This document shows positions 15,229 through 27,613 of a stretch of DNA of 64,000 nucleotides, piece after piece; position 1 is the stretch's first letter, and every line of letters begins with the position of its first letter. Where the stretch lies: contig MU832573.1 in the NCBI GenBank assembly GCA_029204225.1, forward strand, positions 1 to 64,000, in the 5' to 3' direction. This DNA comes from Diphasiastrum complanatum. Its lineage: Eukaryota; Streptophyta; Lycopodiopsida; Lycopodiales; Lycopodiaceae. The position numbers and the translations under genes were made by a program. The notes under the pieces were generated by a model, which saw only the letters and a list, made by a program, of their open reading frames with translations, was not told the DNA's origin and searched no databases.

Positions 15229-15915
15229 TGTTAGAATTAGCACAAGCTAGTTTGTAATTTCCACTTAAAAATATAATTTGGCCACAATGTGGAATGTCAC
15301 ATGTGCCAACTAGGTTAGGATCTTTGTGATTATGATTATTCTAAGCCTAACATTGTTGAGGCACCTTTGGAATGAGGCCAAAATATACATAGATAAGCTA
15401 GATTTTGTAGGAGCTAAAAATAGCAAATTTTACCTTGTTGAAGGATCCCAAGATCTCGACCCCCAATTAGGGTGGATCTTATGACCTAAAAGATTAGATG
15501 CTAGGTTTAGGTCATGAATGGATCATAGGTAACTCTAAACCCTCAGGTTTGAGCTAATTTTGTATATATCCATGTGGGATTTTCCAAGCAAATTGATGAG
15601 AAATTTGAGATCTACTTTGGTGAGTAGTTTTTGTCTACAATTTGAGTTATGTTTGCTGTGATCATGTGTTTTCTTGTAATCAATCATTGGATATGAAGGT
15701 GTTGGTACTGTACTCAGGTCTAATCAGGCCATACATTCACACGTGTGAAGGATTTTACATGATTTTGGAGCCATAGAGTGGAGTTCAAACTGAGATAAGC
15801 TAGTAATCACTATATTGTTTTGTGTTCTAGCTTTGTGATCTCAATTGGATCATAATTAGGTGCTTTCTCCATCATTTCTAAAGTTTATTGGAGTTGATTT
15901 GCTATTATTTTAACA
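15229..15915 (+). repeat. 5' LTR of the copia element
   Basis: 687 bp, TGTTAGAA…TTTTAACA, closely matching 30570-31222. It contains a CACACGTGTG palindrome (15738-15747) within a segment of about 28 bp that is missing from the 3' LTR. Confidence 0.93.
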
Positions 15916-15928
15916 TGGTATCAGAGCC
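15916..15928 (+). promoter_or_regulatory. Copia primer binding site
   Basis: TGGTATCAGAGCC directly follows the 5' LTR. It is the sequence used by plant copia elements to prime from initiator methionine tRNA. Confidence 0.9.
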
Positions 15929-16430
15929 AAACTAAGAAATGAGCTATGGGTCAACAAGATTAGCTTTGTGATTTCTTCTAGTAGATGCCACTCGGCTTGT
16001 AGAGTCTATCATAAAGAATAGCTTTCAATCACTCAATAGGAAGTCAGATCAGCATTCTTGGAGCTGTAGTAGGTCGTTCTTAGAATTACTGAAGTCTTAG
16101 AAAGTGCCATTTAGGGTCAATCCAAGGATTTTATAGAGTTCTCATCCTAGAATGCAATTGATTCCATTTGATTTAGGTTAGGTTGATCCAAGCACCTTGT
16201 GAAGTTGAGATCAAGGAGGAGGCAATTCTAGATCTAGTTTCCATCTTAGTTCAAGTAATTTTTCAATTATCTTGTTTCAAAGAGATTTGATTCAAATCAA
16301 GATCAAGTAGGATCTTGTTGAGAGGTTAAGTTTTAAGCTTTATTAAGTCCCTAGGTAGTGGGATAGCTAGATTTGAGTCACTCCTATTTTGCATCTATTT
16401 TTTGCGATCAAGCTCTTTATTAGGGAGAGA

Positions 16431-19096
16431 TGGCTTTCATAAGCTTTCATAAGTGCGTATCTCTTGGATCCAAATGATATATTGAATGCCTCAAATTAAT
16501 CTATTTGGAAGCTAGGAATGGAGTCCATTCTTGTTTTACCAGACTTAATGGACATTGTAAATGGTGAAGAGGATGAGCCTTATTCATCCTCAAGAAGCTA
16601 CTAGATACAAGAGAGGTGCAAGATTGCTCTACATTGTATCAACATGAATGTAGCTAATGAGTGTCTTAAGCAAGATTGGAGAAGCTTTCCCTCAATGGAA
16701 ATGACAAGGCTCTTTACCTCAATAGCAAAACAAAATCCAAACGAAAAGGAGGCTCATTCAAGAAGAGTCAAGTCAAAGGTGAAGATCAAGATGGATCTTC
16801 AACTCCAAGCTCAAGCAAGCCCAAGAAGGATAAGTAAAAGTTCAAGTGCTACTATTGTAGCAAGATGGGGCATTATGCCTCAGAGTGCTTCAAGATGAAA
16901 CATGCCCAAAACCAAGAAAATCTAGGCCAAGAAGAAGATGAGAGCTCACATGATGACTCTCTAATGATGTCAAGCTTTTCATCTACAAGTATGAAGGAAG
17001 AAGACCCTTGGATAGTGGGGCTAGCTCCCACATGACAAGCAAAAGGGAGTACTTCTCGGCTTTCTCACCTTATGATGGTCCTATTAAGTCAATTTTTATA
17101 GAGAGTCATTGTTCTTGTAAGGTATAAGGAGTAGGATCTATACCTTTGTGCTTGGGATCTTCAAAAAAGATCAAGATAGATGGTGTGCTTTACATTCCTA
17201 GCATCACTAAATTCTTGCTTAGTGTAGGCCAATTGCACAAAGGTTTTCTTGTGGCGTTCACCGCAAATGTATGTAACATAAATAGGAATGGCAATATCAT
17301 TGCAATACACATAAGATTTGGTAGGTTGTTCAAGCTTGATGCCTTTTTGGACACTAACATTGTGATGGTAGCCGAGGAGAACAAATTATCAAGCTATGAT
17401 TTGTAGCACAAAAGACTTAGCTCATTGGAGGTCATATGCAAGGAGGATCTTGCCCTTGGCCTTCCAAAGTCCTTGGGCAAGAGAGGAGAAGGTGTGTGAA
17501 GCTTGTGCTCTTTCAAAAGCACATAAGAAGCCATTCTCAAGCTCCATCACAAAGGCAACTCATCCACTTGAGTTGATCCACTTGGATGCACACTTTGCAA
17601 GTACAAAGACAAATGGAGGTGCCACCATGTTTGTCACATTCATAGATGATTAGTCAAGGTATTGTTGGGTTTTCTTGCTTACATCTAAAGCACAGGTATT
17701 TGAAAGGTTTCTCAAGTTCAAAGTCTTTGCTGAAAAGCATCATGGTTATAGGATCAAGACTTTTAGGAGTGATAATGGTGGAGAGCACATCTGCAATGAA
17801 TTTAAGGATTTTTGTGATCAAGAAGGGATTAAAAAGGAGTTATCTTGTCTCTATACCCCTCAACAAAATGGGATAGCCGAGAGGAGAAATAGAACATTAT
17901 GTGAGTGTTCTAAATCTTTGAGGCTTGATGCTAGTTTACCAAAGTCTTTTTGGGGAGAAGCTCTTCTTTGTGCTAACCACTTGATGAATAGAGTTTTATG
18001 TAGATCTATTGGAGGAAAGACACCTTATGAAGTCTTGTATGGGAGCAAGCCCAATCTCAAGGACTTGATTGTTTTTGGACGAATTTTCTATGTGCATACA
18101 CCTTTAGAAAAAAGGGCAAAGCAGAATCCATCTTCTACCAAAAGCATCATGCTTGGCTATGTCAATGCAAGCAAGGGATACAAGCTATACATTCCATCTT
18201 CCAACAACTTTGTGATTTCTAGAGATGTCATCATTAATGAGAGAAGAACGCATAAGCTTTTAAATGGCTCAACTAACCCTTTCATTGATAGGGAGGTGGC
18301 TGAGAGTAAAGACAATCTTGATCTTGAGGAGGAGCAAGAGCCGAGAGTGCCAATCACTCCAAGAAAGTCATCAAGAGCAAGAATGGAGCCAATAAGGCTC
18401 ACTTATCAAGAAAAAGACAAGCAGGCTGAGGGTAATCCATCTTCATATTTTGCACTCATTTCAAATTTTGATGAGCCTTCAAGTGTAGAAGATGCATTGA
18501 GTTCTAAAGAATGGTTTCAAGCAATGCTAGATGAATACAATGCATTGATGGAGAATGGTATATGGATTCTTGTTGATAAACATTTAGGGAAGAATGTGAT
18601 TGGATGCAAATGGGTTTTCAAACTCAAATTAAATTTTGATGAAAATGTAAGTAAGCATAAGGCAAGATTGGTTGCCAAAAAAAGGGCATAGACTATGAGG
18701 AAAATTTTGGGCCCGTGGCCAAGATGGTAACAATAAGGTTGATCCTAGCACTAATTTTTCATTTTGGATGGATGATCTTTCAAATGCATGTATCTAATGC
18801 ATTCCTTAATGGCTATTTGGAGAAGTATATTCATGGAGCAGCCTCAAGGCTTCATCAAGCTCGAGATGGAAGGTAAAGTATGTCATCTTCAAAGGAGCTT
18901 GTATGGCTTGAAGCAAGCATTCAAGGTCTTGGAACTCAAGACTTAGTGATTTTTTGCTTTTGATTGACTCCAAGTGACTATGATCCAATTTTGTACATAA
19001 AGTTTGATGTAAATGGCATTGTACTATTGTTGATTTATGTAGATGACATAATTCTAAGTGGTGATAGCATTGATGGAATAGAGAAAACTAAGAAGG
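16431..19096 (+). pseudogene. Copia gag-protease-integrase-RT (5' part)
   Basis: The start near 16431 gives a weak Gag. A CCHC zinc knuckle (CYYCSKMGHYASEC) lies near 16848-16895. The protease motif DSGASSHMT starts at 17011. A GAG-pre-integrase region is at 17146-17400 and an integrase core at 17480-17920 with D (HLDAHF), D (SDNGGEH) and E (GIAERRNR). The linker and RT start ('GCKWVFKLKLNFD') follow by 18691, and the YVDD catalytic box is at 19036-19047. At least four frame breaks are visible, including TAG at 17403-17405 where a Trp is expected and TAG at 17650-17652. The RT is cut at 19096 by the gypsy insertion and resumes at 29853. Confidence 0.92.
19092..19096 (+). repeat. Target site duplication, left (GAAGG)
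   Basis: GAAGG immediately before the gypsy 5' LTR, matched exactly by 29848-29852. The duplicated bases are copia RT coding sequence. Confidence 0.95.
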
Positions 19097-19916
19097 TGTT
19101 AGCATCTGTGCTAACACAAAAAAAAATAAAGAAGAGAGAAATAAAACTCCGTGGCATGTGTTTTGTAAGTCCACGTTTGAGTGTCTATTAATAAACTTCC
19201 GCCATGGCATGTGTTTGTAAGCCCATGAGTAGAAGCTTAAAACAATAATAAAATAGCTTAAAGTTAGATTTAGAACTTAGACTTAGGAAACTTAAGATTA
19301 GAAATATTATGTCTTAAGTATTCCTAAGTTAAGAAACTTTAAAGTTTTAAATCCTAAGTTAGAAGTTCTAGAAAGGCTAGATATAGATTAGTCCCATAAG
19401 TTAGTGGATACTTATGGAAAACTCTCTTTGCCGTAAAAGGAGAGATATTTGCCTTGTAAATAACACTTTTGAGATTAAGCTATCAAGTTCTCTATTTTTG
19501 AGATTATCTCTCTATTTCATTTGTGTTTCATTTGGGAAGGTGCATAGCTTGAGGGAAGGTGCTCGGGCCTCCTCTTGCCTCCTTCCATTAGTTTGTATTG
19601 TGGCATGTATTTTGTTGATTGATTATTAGTTAGCCGCAATCTTCCATTCTAATTTCCTTTGGGTGTTAATCTAGGATTTAGTTTAATCAACTTGCTAGTT
19701 GGGTAAGCCTTAGTAAGGTTTTGCATTTTGTCATCTTAGTTAGTTTCATTTCTATTACGAGCACTAATTGGGTAAGCCTTAGTGCTTTCATCATTGTTTT
19801 CTATTTTCGCACTCCGTTTGAAGCTTGGTAGAAATTTAGAAAGTGGACTATCCTCTCTATACTACACCACATCGTGAGTAGACCCAAACATTTGCAAATC
19901 AAATTTATTTCCAACA
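19097..19916 (+). repeat. 5' LTR of the gypsy element
   Basis: 820 bp, TGTTAGCATCTG…TTCCAACA. It matches the 3' LTR apart from about 127 bp (around 19505-19640) missing from that copy. An internal word 'GTTGGGTAAGCCTTAGTAAG' is half-repeated. Confidence 0.93.
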
Positions 19917-19917
19917 T

Positions 19918-19930
19918 TGGCACCGTTGCC
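19918..19930 (+). promoter_or_regulatory. Gypsy primer binding site
   Basis: TGGCACCGTTGCC lies one base after the 5' LTR. It resembles the TGGCGCCGTTGCC primer sites of plant Athila/Tat-type gypsy elements. Confidence 0.8.
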
Positions 19931-20791
19931 GCTTTTTAAGAATTTTTCTACCTAGCTTCTTTCTCTGTTGTTTTTTCGCCTCCGTGTTGTGTGTTTGCTT
20001 GTTTGCTTGCCTTCTATCTTTCAACCACAGCACGAGTCTTCTCTCCAGGTCTTACACGAGCTGTAGAACAACTTATCAAACTGGGGAGAAGCAACAAAAG
20101 AGTCAACTTGGGGCATTTTCTTTGAAAGGAAGTGACCCAAGTGACTTTTTTCCGAACCAAACAGGTATATCAAAATTTGCTAGTCTATCTGCAGCCCTAA
20201 CAGACCCTGATCTTTCATTTTATCACCTCTACGAATTCTAACCATGGTCAGATTTTGAGAAAACAGCCTGATATACTGTCAAAATCCCTTATTTTTCACC
20301 CAAATCTTGGTCCTAGAATTCATCAACTTCACTGAGGCTAGATCTAATCAAAATTAGTCCTCCAACAGCTCCACAAATTCTATCTCAGAGATTTTGCCTA
20401 TTTTCTGTCAAAAAGTCATATTTTTTTTCCAATTTCCTATTTGTCAGTAAAACCTCTATATCAAAAATCGCCATCCAGCCTACGAAATCGTCTTCAATGA
20501 GCACAAATTCTCTGTCCCACCCGTGAATTCTAATAGTACAAATTTTTTTTCAAAAATAAAAAAAGAATCAATATTCTGACAAACATCACTCCCCGTCAGA
20601 ATTTGCAACTTCTACAGTTTGATTTATCTGCCTCTCCACGATTTATCAGTTTGTCCGAAAATTCTATTTCAGCCAGAAAGACCAGTTTTTTGTCCTACAC
20701 TCTCCATTCTACAAGCAAACTGTCTGTTTTTTTGCCAAGTACAGTACTAACCTGATCCTCTGTATTTTTACTCTCCTCCACACTTTGCATC
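19931..20791 (+). other. Gypsy untranslated leader
   Basis: About 860 bp between the primer site and the gag start, pyrimidine-rich. No conserved open frame was found (an 85-codon frame at 19984-20241 has no domain). Confidence 0.6.
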
Positions 20792-22071
20792 ATGTCTCGT
20801 GACTATGCTGAATCTTCTAATCCGGCTCCTCCATGACTAGAACGAAGAATTCCACATATCGATGCACCAAAGTACGATGGAGACTCTGGCCCAGTCCGAT
20901 TTCTCCAAGACTTTGATAATGCAAGCCGTTTTTATAGAGATACCTCCGAAACTGAAAAGCTTCACCTATTCTCCATGTTACTCTATGGAATAGCCAAGGA
21001 GTGGTATCTTAATCTCTAAGCTCCTGATCTTGTTTCTTGGACCACCCTCAAGGACACTCTCATCAAGCGTTTCAAACCATCCAAACTGACTCAGAGCCCA
21101 TTCATCCAAATTATCCATATCAAGATGCGTCGTGAAGAGTCTGTTCAAAACTACATTGAGCGTTTTAAATGTCTTAAAGTAAAATGTGTTGATGAAAATA
21201 TCACCGAACGTATGGCCATAAAACTGTTCTTGGTTGGATTGCCTAAAAACATCCACCATGAACTCAAACCACTTGACTTTTATGATCAACTTAAAGATGT
21301 GATGACTGATGCTATCCGTGAGGAAGACGAAGGTTCCAACAATGACTTTGACCATTGTGAAAAAAAATCTAAGAATCCGGACCATTCTAATCACCCGAAG
21401 TCAGACAATATTGCCCAATCTTTTGAATTTCTGCATCAAATGATAACTTGGCAAAAAGCTCAACAATCTCATATGGATAAGCTCATTGCCGACTTCCAAA
21501 CCGCCATGAAACAGATTGCCGAGAAATCCTTTCCAGCAAGAAAAAATGTCTGGTGTCCAATCTGCTCACAACATCATACTGCTAATGAATGCCCTCAGTT
21601 GCGAAACCATTTTCAACAGCAACCAGACCCAGCATCTATTGAGCATACTGCCCCTACCCTCCACAATAGCCTGTGCCACAACCAGGGGTCTATCAACCAT
21701 GACCAACTGCACCAAATCAGTACCAACCACCATGTCAAGAGTTTGTCGTTAATCAACCTGTCCCACAACAAGCTGTCCATTATCTTGATCCGAATACCAT
21801 CGATCCGACAACCTACTATGTGGAAGACAATACTCAACCGCAATACTCTACTGAAACAATTGTTTATTATAATGCTCAAGCAATGGATCCCAATGCCCAA
21901 GCTTACAATCCAAACCAAACCATCTTTGCCGCACATGAACTCCCTGCAATACGAGGATGTTTTATTTGTGCAGGTAAGCATCCTAATATTCGCTGCCTAG
22001 ATAAACTTCGTTTTTCTCCAGCCTGTGAAAATTGTGGTATTGAACATCACGTGAAGGACTGCCCATCCTGA
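20792..22071 (+). pseudogene. Gypsy Gag polyprotein, decayed
   Basis: Translation from ATG 20792 gives a retrotransposon Gag: 'PKYDGDSGPVRFLQDF', 'LLYGIAKEWYLNL', 'TLKDTLIKRFKPS' and 'ESVQNYIERFKCLK..C'. Stops occur at codon 15 (TGA, 20834) and codon 76 (TAA, 21017). The frame is then open to about 21660. A zinc-knuckle-like CPICSQHHTANEC is near 21553. After a frame change the protein continues as a Gln/Pro/Tyr-rich stretch with 'DPTTYYVED' and a Cys-rich end ('CFICAGKHPNIRC', 'CENCGIEHHVKDC'). Gag forms the particle that packages element RNA. Both early stops fit a single C-to-T change. Confidence 0.85.
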
Positions 22072-22489
22072 TCGAAACCTGCTGCTCATGTCTGTTCAGT
22101 GCAAGTAGAAACTTTACCAGTTGAAACTCATCCTGCTTGGGTCTTGATTCAGGCACAAACCCAACGCCAAGCCCCTACACTTGCACTCAGCAAAACTCAG
22201 CAGCAAGTTGTCCCTCCAAGTGAAGATTCGACCCCGATAGTTTATCCTCACCCATCTAAAGAAATTCGACTGCATCATCAGTATCACTAGCAAATTCGCA
22301 ATGCCGACCAACAATCTTCCAACCTCCCATAAAGTACCTCACAAGCCTTTTGAAAGCAAAACCCTTGAAGGTATCGAAGTCTGGGGACAATGTCACTCTT
22401 CCTTTCCATATTCTCTAGAAGGACGCTGACAAATGGAAATAGCAGATCCAATCCAATGACACCACTAGCCCTGACGAGTTCCCCGAAAT

Positions 22490-22955
22490 GCCCTTACACC
22501 TAACCAATCCACTCAGTGAACGAGGCAACATCAAAATCCCAGCTACCCATCACCAATCACGTGAAGTTTTAGCGGTTCTCGATGGTGGCTCCGGTGTCAA
22601 TATCATTTCCACATCCCTCATGATAGAATGGAATCTGAGAGACAAGCTTGCCAAACCCACTTATTAGCTTAGGATGGCTGATAGAAGTGTGGTCCGACCT
22701 ACCGATTTCCTTCCACAAGTACTGATCAAACTAGGAGGTCTAAAGTTTTTTATAGATCTAGTAGTACTTGATATTTCCAATAATGCCTATTCATATGAAT
22801 CACTACTTGGTTATCTGTGGCTCACCAATGCAAGAGTCGTTCATGACTTGAGCAAAGGCCGAGTCACTTTTGGAAATCGTGACAGTTTTGTCACCAAACC
22901 TGCACGCATCCATGATGAAGGCTCCTCGACCACCAATTCAGTGTTTGAACCATAG
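22490..22955 (+). pseudogene. Gypsy aspartic-protease-like region
   Basis: A frame containing 'VLAVLDGGSGVNIIS' matches the retropepsin active-site region, with Gly where Thr/Ser usually follows Asp. It is followed by 'KLGGLKFFIDLVVLD...YESLLGYLWL', the usual second half of plant gypsy proteases. A TAG at about 22666 breaks the frame. Downstream, where RT should begin, no RT signature appears. Confidence 0.65.
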
Positions 22956-24039
22956 CAGTCCAGCCGGAAGGAGTGAAGGAGAGCAGGGCGCACTATGTGG
23001 AGGAGGAGGACAACCGATTTGCTTGCAGTCACGCATCTATGCACCCAGCCGCCATTGTCACCTCATTTTCAGCTCATTTCAGATCATTTTCAGCTCGTTT
23101 TTAGAGTTTTCAGAGCACCACGCTGCGTTTCAGCAGGGGAGGACGGCCTATCAGATAGTTTTTGGCAGAGATGCTCCTACCCATGCGTTCTTGGTAACGG
23201 GAGGTTCTGAAGCGTGAGAAACAATTACATAAGTGTTTGATACAACATACATATCTGCTAGGAGTGGCGAGGTTACAAACTGATTTGGCAAAAGAGATAT
23301 ACAAACTGTATAGATCATCATTCACTGGAATAGGATAAGTGATTAATTCATGTAATCTGTTCAGACTATTACAATCCACCAGGCTGAAGCCCTTCCACAA
23401 CAGGAAGTAGCCAAGATGCTAAACCCAACCATATCCTCGTCTCGTTTTCAAAGTTTTCAGAGCAGCGCACTATCTGCGAGGAAGCACCACGCACTATCTA
23501 CAGGAGAGCAGTGCACTATCAGGTATGTTTTCTGTAGGGGAGCACCACACTACATTTTTCAGCGGGGGAGCGGCTCTTTTCAAATGTCTGGCTGTACTAG
23601 AGCTTCTGTAGCTATACATTTTTGCTCCTAAATCTGCTATTAGATGTTTTGTTTAACATGGTAGCGGCTCTTTCCAAACTTCCATCAGATTGTTAGATGT
23701 TTCATGCATGCTTGCATGTATAGGACTTATTGTAGTCTTTTCACAGTATTTTCATGCTTGCGTCTACCCCCAGCCCTGTGAGCTTAAGTGGTGTTCAGAC
23801 ATTTTCAGCGATTTTCATTGACATTTTCTTGGTTGTTTTTCCATAGTTTAGAGGTTTTGCACAAAGTTTTTCGGCTGTTTTTCCGATTTTAGAGGGTTTT
23901 GTCACCCGTAGTTCCGCCGTTTCTAGCCATTATTCAAACATTTTCAGTGGGTTTTCGAAAAAGAATTTCTAACTTTAGTAGTGTTTTTTCCTATTGTTTT
24001 TCTTCTTTGTTGGAAGAGCTGATTTTTTAGCAGTATTCA
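22956..24039 (+). other. Gypsy interior, no coding signal
   Basis: About 1.1 kb of mixed sequence. Words such as 'TTTTCAGCTCATTTCAG' and 'TTTTCAGAGCA(G/C)' recur loosely around 23060-23120 and 23445-23540, suggesting a degraded duplication. No domain recognised. Confidence 0.5.
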
Positions 24040-24420
24040 CACGTTTTTACCTCCGCGAGTCCACGGCTGTGCAAGTCATCTTCTGTGCGAGTCCTGTGCG
24101 AGTACGTCAGTTCCCGCGTGCGAGTCATCTTGTGGGCGAGTCATTTTCAGCGTACGAGTCATTTTTCACCCCGAGTCGTGTGCGAGTACTTCCTGTGAGA
24201 GTCATTCCCACAGGTTCTAGCTCCACAAGTACAGGTTTGTGTGAGTCATATTCTGGTACGAGTCATCTTCCAAGTTTGGGCGGGTCATTTTGAATTGTTC
24301 CCCTATGTGAGTCATTTCTAGTTCATTCGGAAATCCTTCAACCATGTGCAAGTCATCTTCCAACTCTGTACGAGTCATCTTTTCAACCTTGTGCGAGTCA
24401 TTTTGACTTGTTTTGTGCAA
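24040..24420 (+). repeat. Irregular array of (T/G)GCGAGTCAT motifs
   Basis: Some 17 variants of CGAGTCAT / CAAGTCAT / TGAGTCAT occur in about 370 bp at irregular spacing, mostly 15-40 bp, and further single copies lie beyond (24550-24620, about 24880). The spacers differ, so this is a motif cluster rather than a simple tandem repeat. Some variants contain TGAGTCA, a bZIP-type site. No protein-coding reading is convincing. Confidence 0.75.
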
Positions 24421-25559
24421 GGCCCATAGCTATTGTTAGGCACCGTAGGATATTGTGCAAATTCTATGCGAATGGATTTTGGTTCTCCTTATGATATTCT
24501 ATGAACAGCTTTCCATTAAACCAACCATTCGCTTTCCATTCACTGTGCGAGTTTATAAACTCTCAAAATTCTATTGTGCGAGTTCATAAACCTTCTGAGT
24601 CAAGTATGCGGGTACTCACAGTTTGGTCAACTATGCTTAATCCCAGCCATGGTATTTCAGCAAGTAAACCAGTTGCCCAACATGAAAATTGATGTGTGGT
24701 AAGCTGATTTACACTCTAATGAAGTGGGCAAGTACTCCCTGAGACCAAATGGTACGACATTAAAAAAAAAAAAAAACCTCTCGGAAACACCAAATTACAT
24801 AAAAAATTCATCTATACAAATAGGTCCCTAGGAATTTTTTCTATAAGTTCCTTGCTTCATGGTCCATTTGAGTTGACGAGTCATTCCTTGATATTCGCAC
24901 CGACTCTTGGCAGCTACAAGAGCACTAGAGAGGGTGAGACCAAAAAAGAAGAAGACAAAATCCTAAATTTGCCCAAATTGGTGACATAAGCTATGCTCAC
25001 CACATTTTGGGCCTCCACTGATCACAATTGATAACTTTTATCAGTGGGCGAGCACATTATTCACACGGATTCTCGACATGGAGGAAATTGTCGCCTGAGC
25101 GAAACATCTAGCCACTTGTCTGCATTTCTTGAAAAGCTCTGAGCATTTTGCGTTGACCGAGCTTTGTCCACTCGCCCAGCTGTCTGGCATCTCTCAAACA
25201 TATTCGACCAACCGGCCATCCTAGCCGTGTGGTGCCTTAACTCCATTCACTTTGCATTTTAGCATCAATCCTTGCCACTACAATGACGATGGTTACACAT
25301 ACCTTTGATCTGACAGTTCTCACCATCCATCCTTGTACAGGCTATGTGCCCAAGATGCATTAGGCTCTATATAAGGGGTCCAAACTCGCCTTACTCCTCA
25401 TCATGGTTCTTGATTCATTGCCAGGCTCTCACTCTACATTCATGCTTCTTGTTCCTTGGCTTGGGGGTGAGGCTTCTACAAATTGATTGGATGCTTCTAC
25501 TTGGTTGGGTGGTTTCTCCACAGTGTGTTATCCTTATGTGTTTAGGATTTGTGAGCAGG
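24421..25559 (+). other. Gypsy interior, no gene recognised
   Basis: No supportable coding region. A poly-A run lies at 24762-24775. Confidence 0.5.
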
Positions 25560-25850
25560 ATCTAAGGAGCTTCGCTACAGGACTGTAACCTGTAGTAGAA
25601 TGTTTTCTACTATTATATGCAAACTCAACCAATGGGAGATAATCTTCCCAATGAGATTGCCTGTGAGAAACATACATCCTCAAAATATCTTCCATAATTT
25701 GATTAGTCTTTTATGTCTGGCCATCAGAAGAACTCAAACTCAAAGAAGTTTTCAGTTTATGGAATATTGCTGACCAAAAGTGACCTGTGAACTTAGGATC
25801 TCTATCACTAACAATGTCACTTGGCAGACCATACAACCACAGGCAAGCAC
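25560..25850 (-). pseudogene. Gypsy integrase fragment, antisense to the host element
   Basis: The reverse strand reads 'GLPSDIVSDRDPKFTGHFW', then 'SSDGQT' with a stop where Glu is usual, then 'NQIMEDILRMYV', 'WEDYLPLVEFAYNS' and 'HSTTGYSP'. This is the central catalytic region of a chromovirus-like Ty3/gypsy integrase, containing the second Asp. The segment before DGQT is shortened. Its orientation is opposite to the surrounding element, so it is a separate insertion or rearrangement. It was found by translating the minus strand directly. Confidence 0.7.
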
Positions 25851-26739
25851 AATACCTGAAAATAGGAAATTATCATGCATGCAATCAGAACAATTGGAAA
25901 TTTTACCAATTTTGCACAAAATTGCAAAACTTCAGATGCTCATATCTTTGGCTACAGGACACCAAATTGGGTACTCTAAAGCTCAGTACAGAGAGAGACT
26001 CAGTGAACAAGACACTTTCCACGTCAACCTACCACCTATGACTCACACGTGCGAGTTCAGAACAACCAATTAAGCTGTAGGAGGGCGCACTTTTTCAAGA
26101 CCAATTTGTCAAAAAACATGCAAACACTCAATCAAGACTAAAAGTGATGATCCAAACAGTCTTAAATGGTCTCTAAGAGTTCCATGAAGCCTTCATACAG
26201 ATCTTATGAAGCACTATGGGCTGAGAACCATGAATTCTTGGTTTCTAAAAGTCCAAATTGCTACAAACTTGATGGAATTGAAACATAAGCCTCTACCCAT
26301 CAATTTGCAGGTCTGATAGCTTGCTGGGAAGGAAAAAGAAATACAAATCATGCTGGAAAAAATTCAGAATGATCCCCTTATGGATTTAGAGAAATCCATC
26401 CCCCAAAATTCACCAAAATTGGTCAATTTTTGACACTTTTTGACTTCCTACAAACCCAATTGCTGGAATTCTTGGCTCTAACTTCTAGGACAGCTTCAAA
26501 AGACTACGATTCATCTTTTTCCAGCTTCAATTGATGTTCAACAACCTCCTACCATCCAATTTCATGAAAAAACAAGCAAAAATCATGATTTTTAGCCCTT
26601 TCTAGATTTTTTCACCATGCACAATTGGAAATTAATGGCAAGAACTTTTTCCAAATCCACATGCAATCCAAAATACAGAGTTACAACCAATCAATTGATT
26701 TGATCTTGCTAGAATAGGCCCAGTTTTTCATCAACCTCG
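25851..26739 (+). other. Gypsy interior, no gene recognised
   Basis: No domain recognised. A CACACGTGCGAG word lies near 26046. Low-similarity open frames at 25780-26073 overlap the antisense integrase and are treated as chance. Confidence 0.45.
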
Positions 26740-26968
26740 ATCCTCTAGTTCTATGAACCATCCTAAACCACTTTTACATTCTCAACCAAAGTCTTCTTAT
26801 CCAAGGCCGATCGCTCCCCATCCAACACAACAACCTTTTGTAGAGAGTCAACATGTTGCTACATCGTCTATCACACAAGTTGATTCCGACTACATAGACC
26901 CAACGATGTATTGTATAGAAGATACCAATGTGCCTGCTCATCAAGTTGATCCATTTGCACCTTACTAA
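26740..26968 (+). pseudogene. Second gag-like fragment inside the gypsy element
   Basis: The frame ends in 'VDSDYIDPTMYCIEDTNVPA', which parallels the C-terminal Gag stretch 'YLDPNTIDPTTYYVEDN' at about 21786-21830. Both are preceded by Pro/Gln-rich sequence. It is a short diverged second copy about 5 kb downstream of the main gag, ending in TAA at 26966. Relationship is inferred from this motif only. Confidence 0.5.
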
Positions 26969-27613
26969 AATTAGTAGTATTAGATGTGTCTAGGCTCGTC
27001 TAGTCTTACTGATTCTTTTGTCATCCACGGATACATAGTTGCTTCCAATCCAAATAGAGTTACATCCTATCTAGCAACCATGTAAGGTCTATTTCAAACA
27101 CGACCCATAGATAAGACTGAGAATGTACCATCTCACATCTGTGTCTTCATTACGTCTTTATGACCAAGCAATTGATATCATACCCTGGAGCCAAGTTTTG
27201 AGCTACCGCCTGATGAATCATGAGTTTTGTGTCTAGATGATAACCCGTATGTTTTATATGAGTGAAAGTAATCTAAGACATAATTGTCTTATTGCATGCT
27301 ACATAAATGTTATACATTATCACTTGTTTTTCTTTTGTAACACTGTAACTTTGGCCTTGTGCCATGTTCGATACTAGATTGCAAGAGTTTGGTCTAAGAG
27401 TGTCATGCAAATCCTTCTATAGAGTTATCTGTTACAATTTTTTATTTTTTTCTCTTATTTCAAGTTTTGTCCTGTCAACTATGTCATTTGTTGCTACCTA
27501 TTTGTTTGTTCTATTGTCGTATGGTTTGGTGTGTTTCCTTTTGCAGCAACACTATAGGTGATATTTCATCATCAATTTTATTCTACCTTTACAGTTGCAG
27601 TATCACACGAATT
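26969..27613 (+). other. Gypsy interior, no gene recognised
   Basis: AT-rich. Small hydrophobic open frames at 27364-27561 have no domain. Confidence 0.45.
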
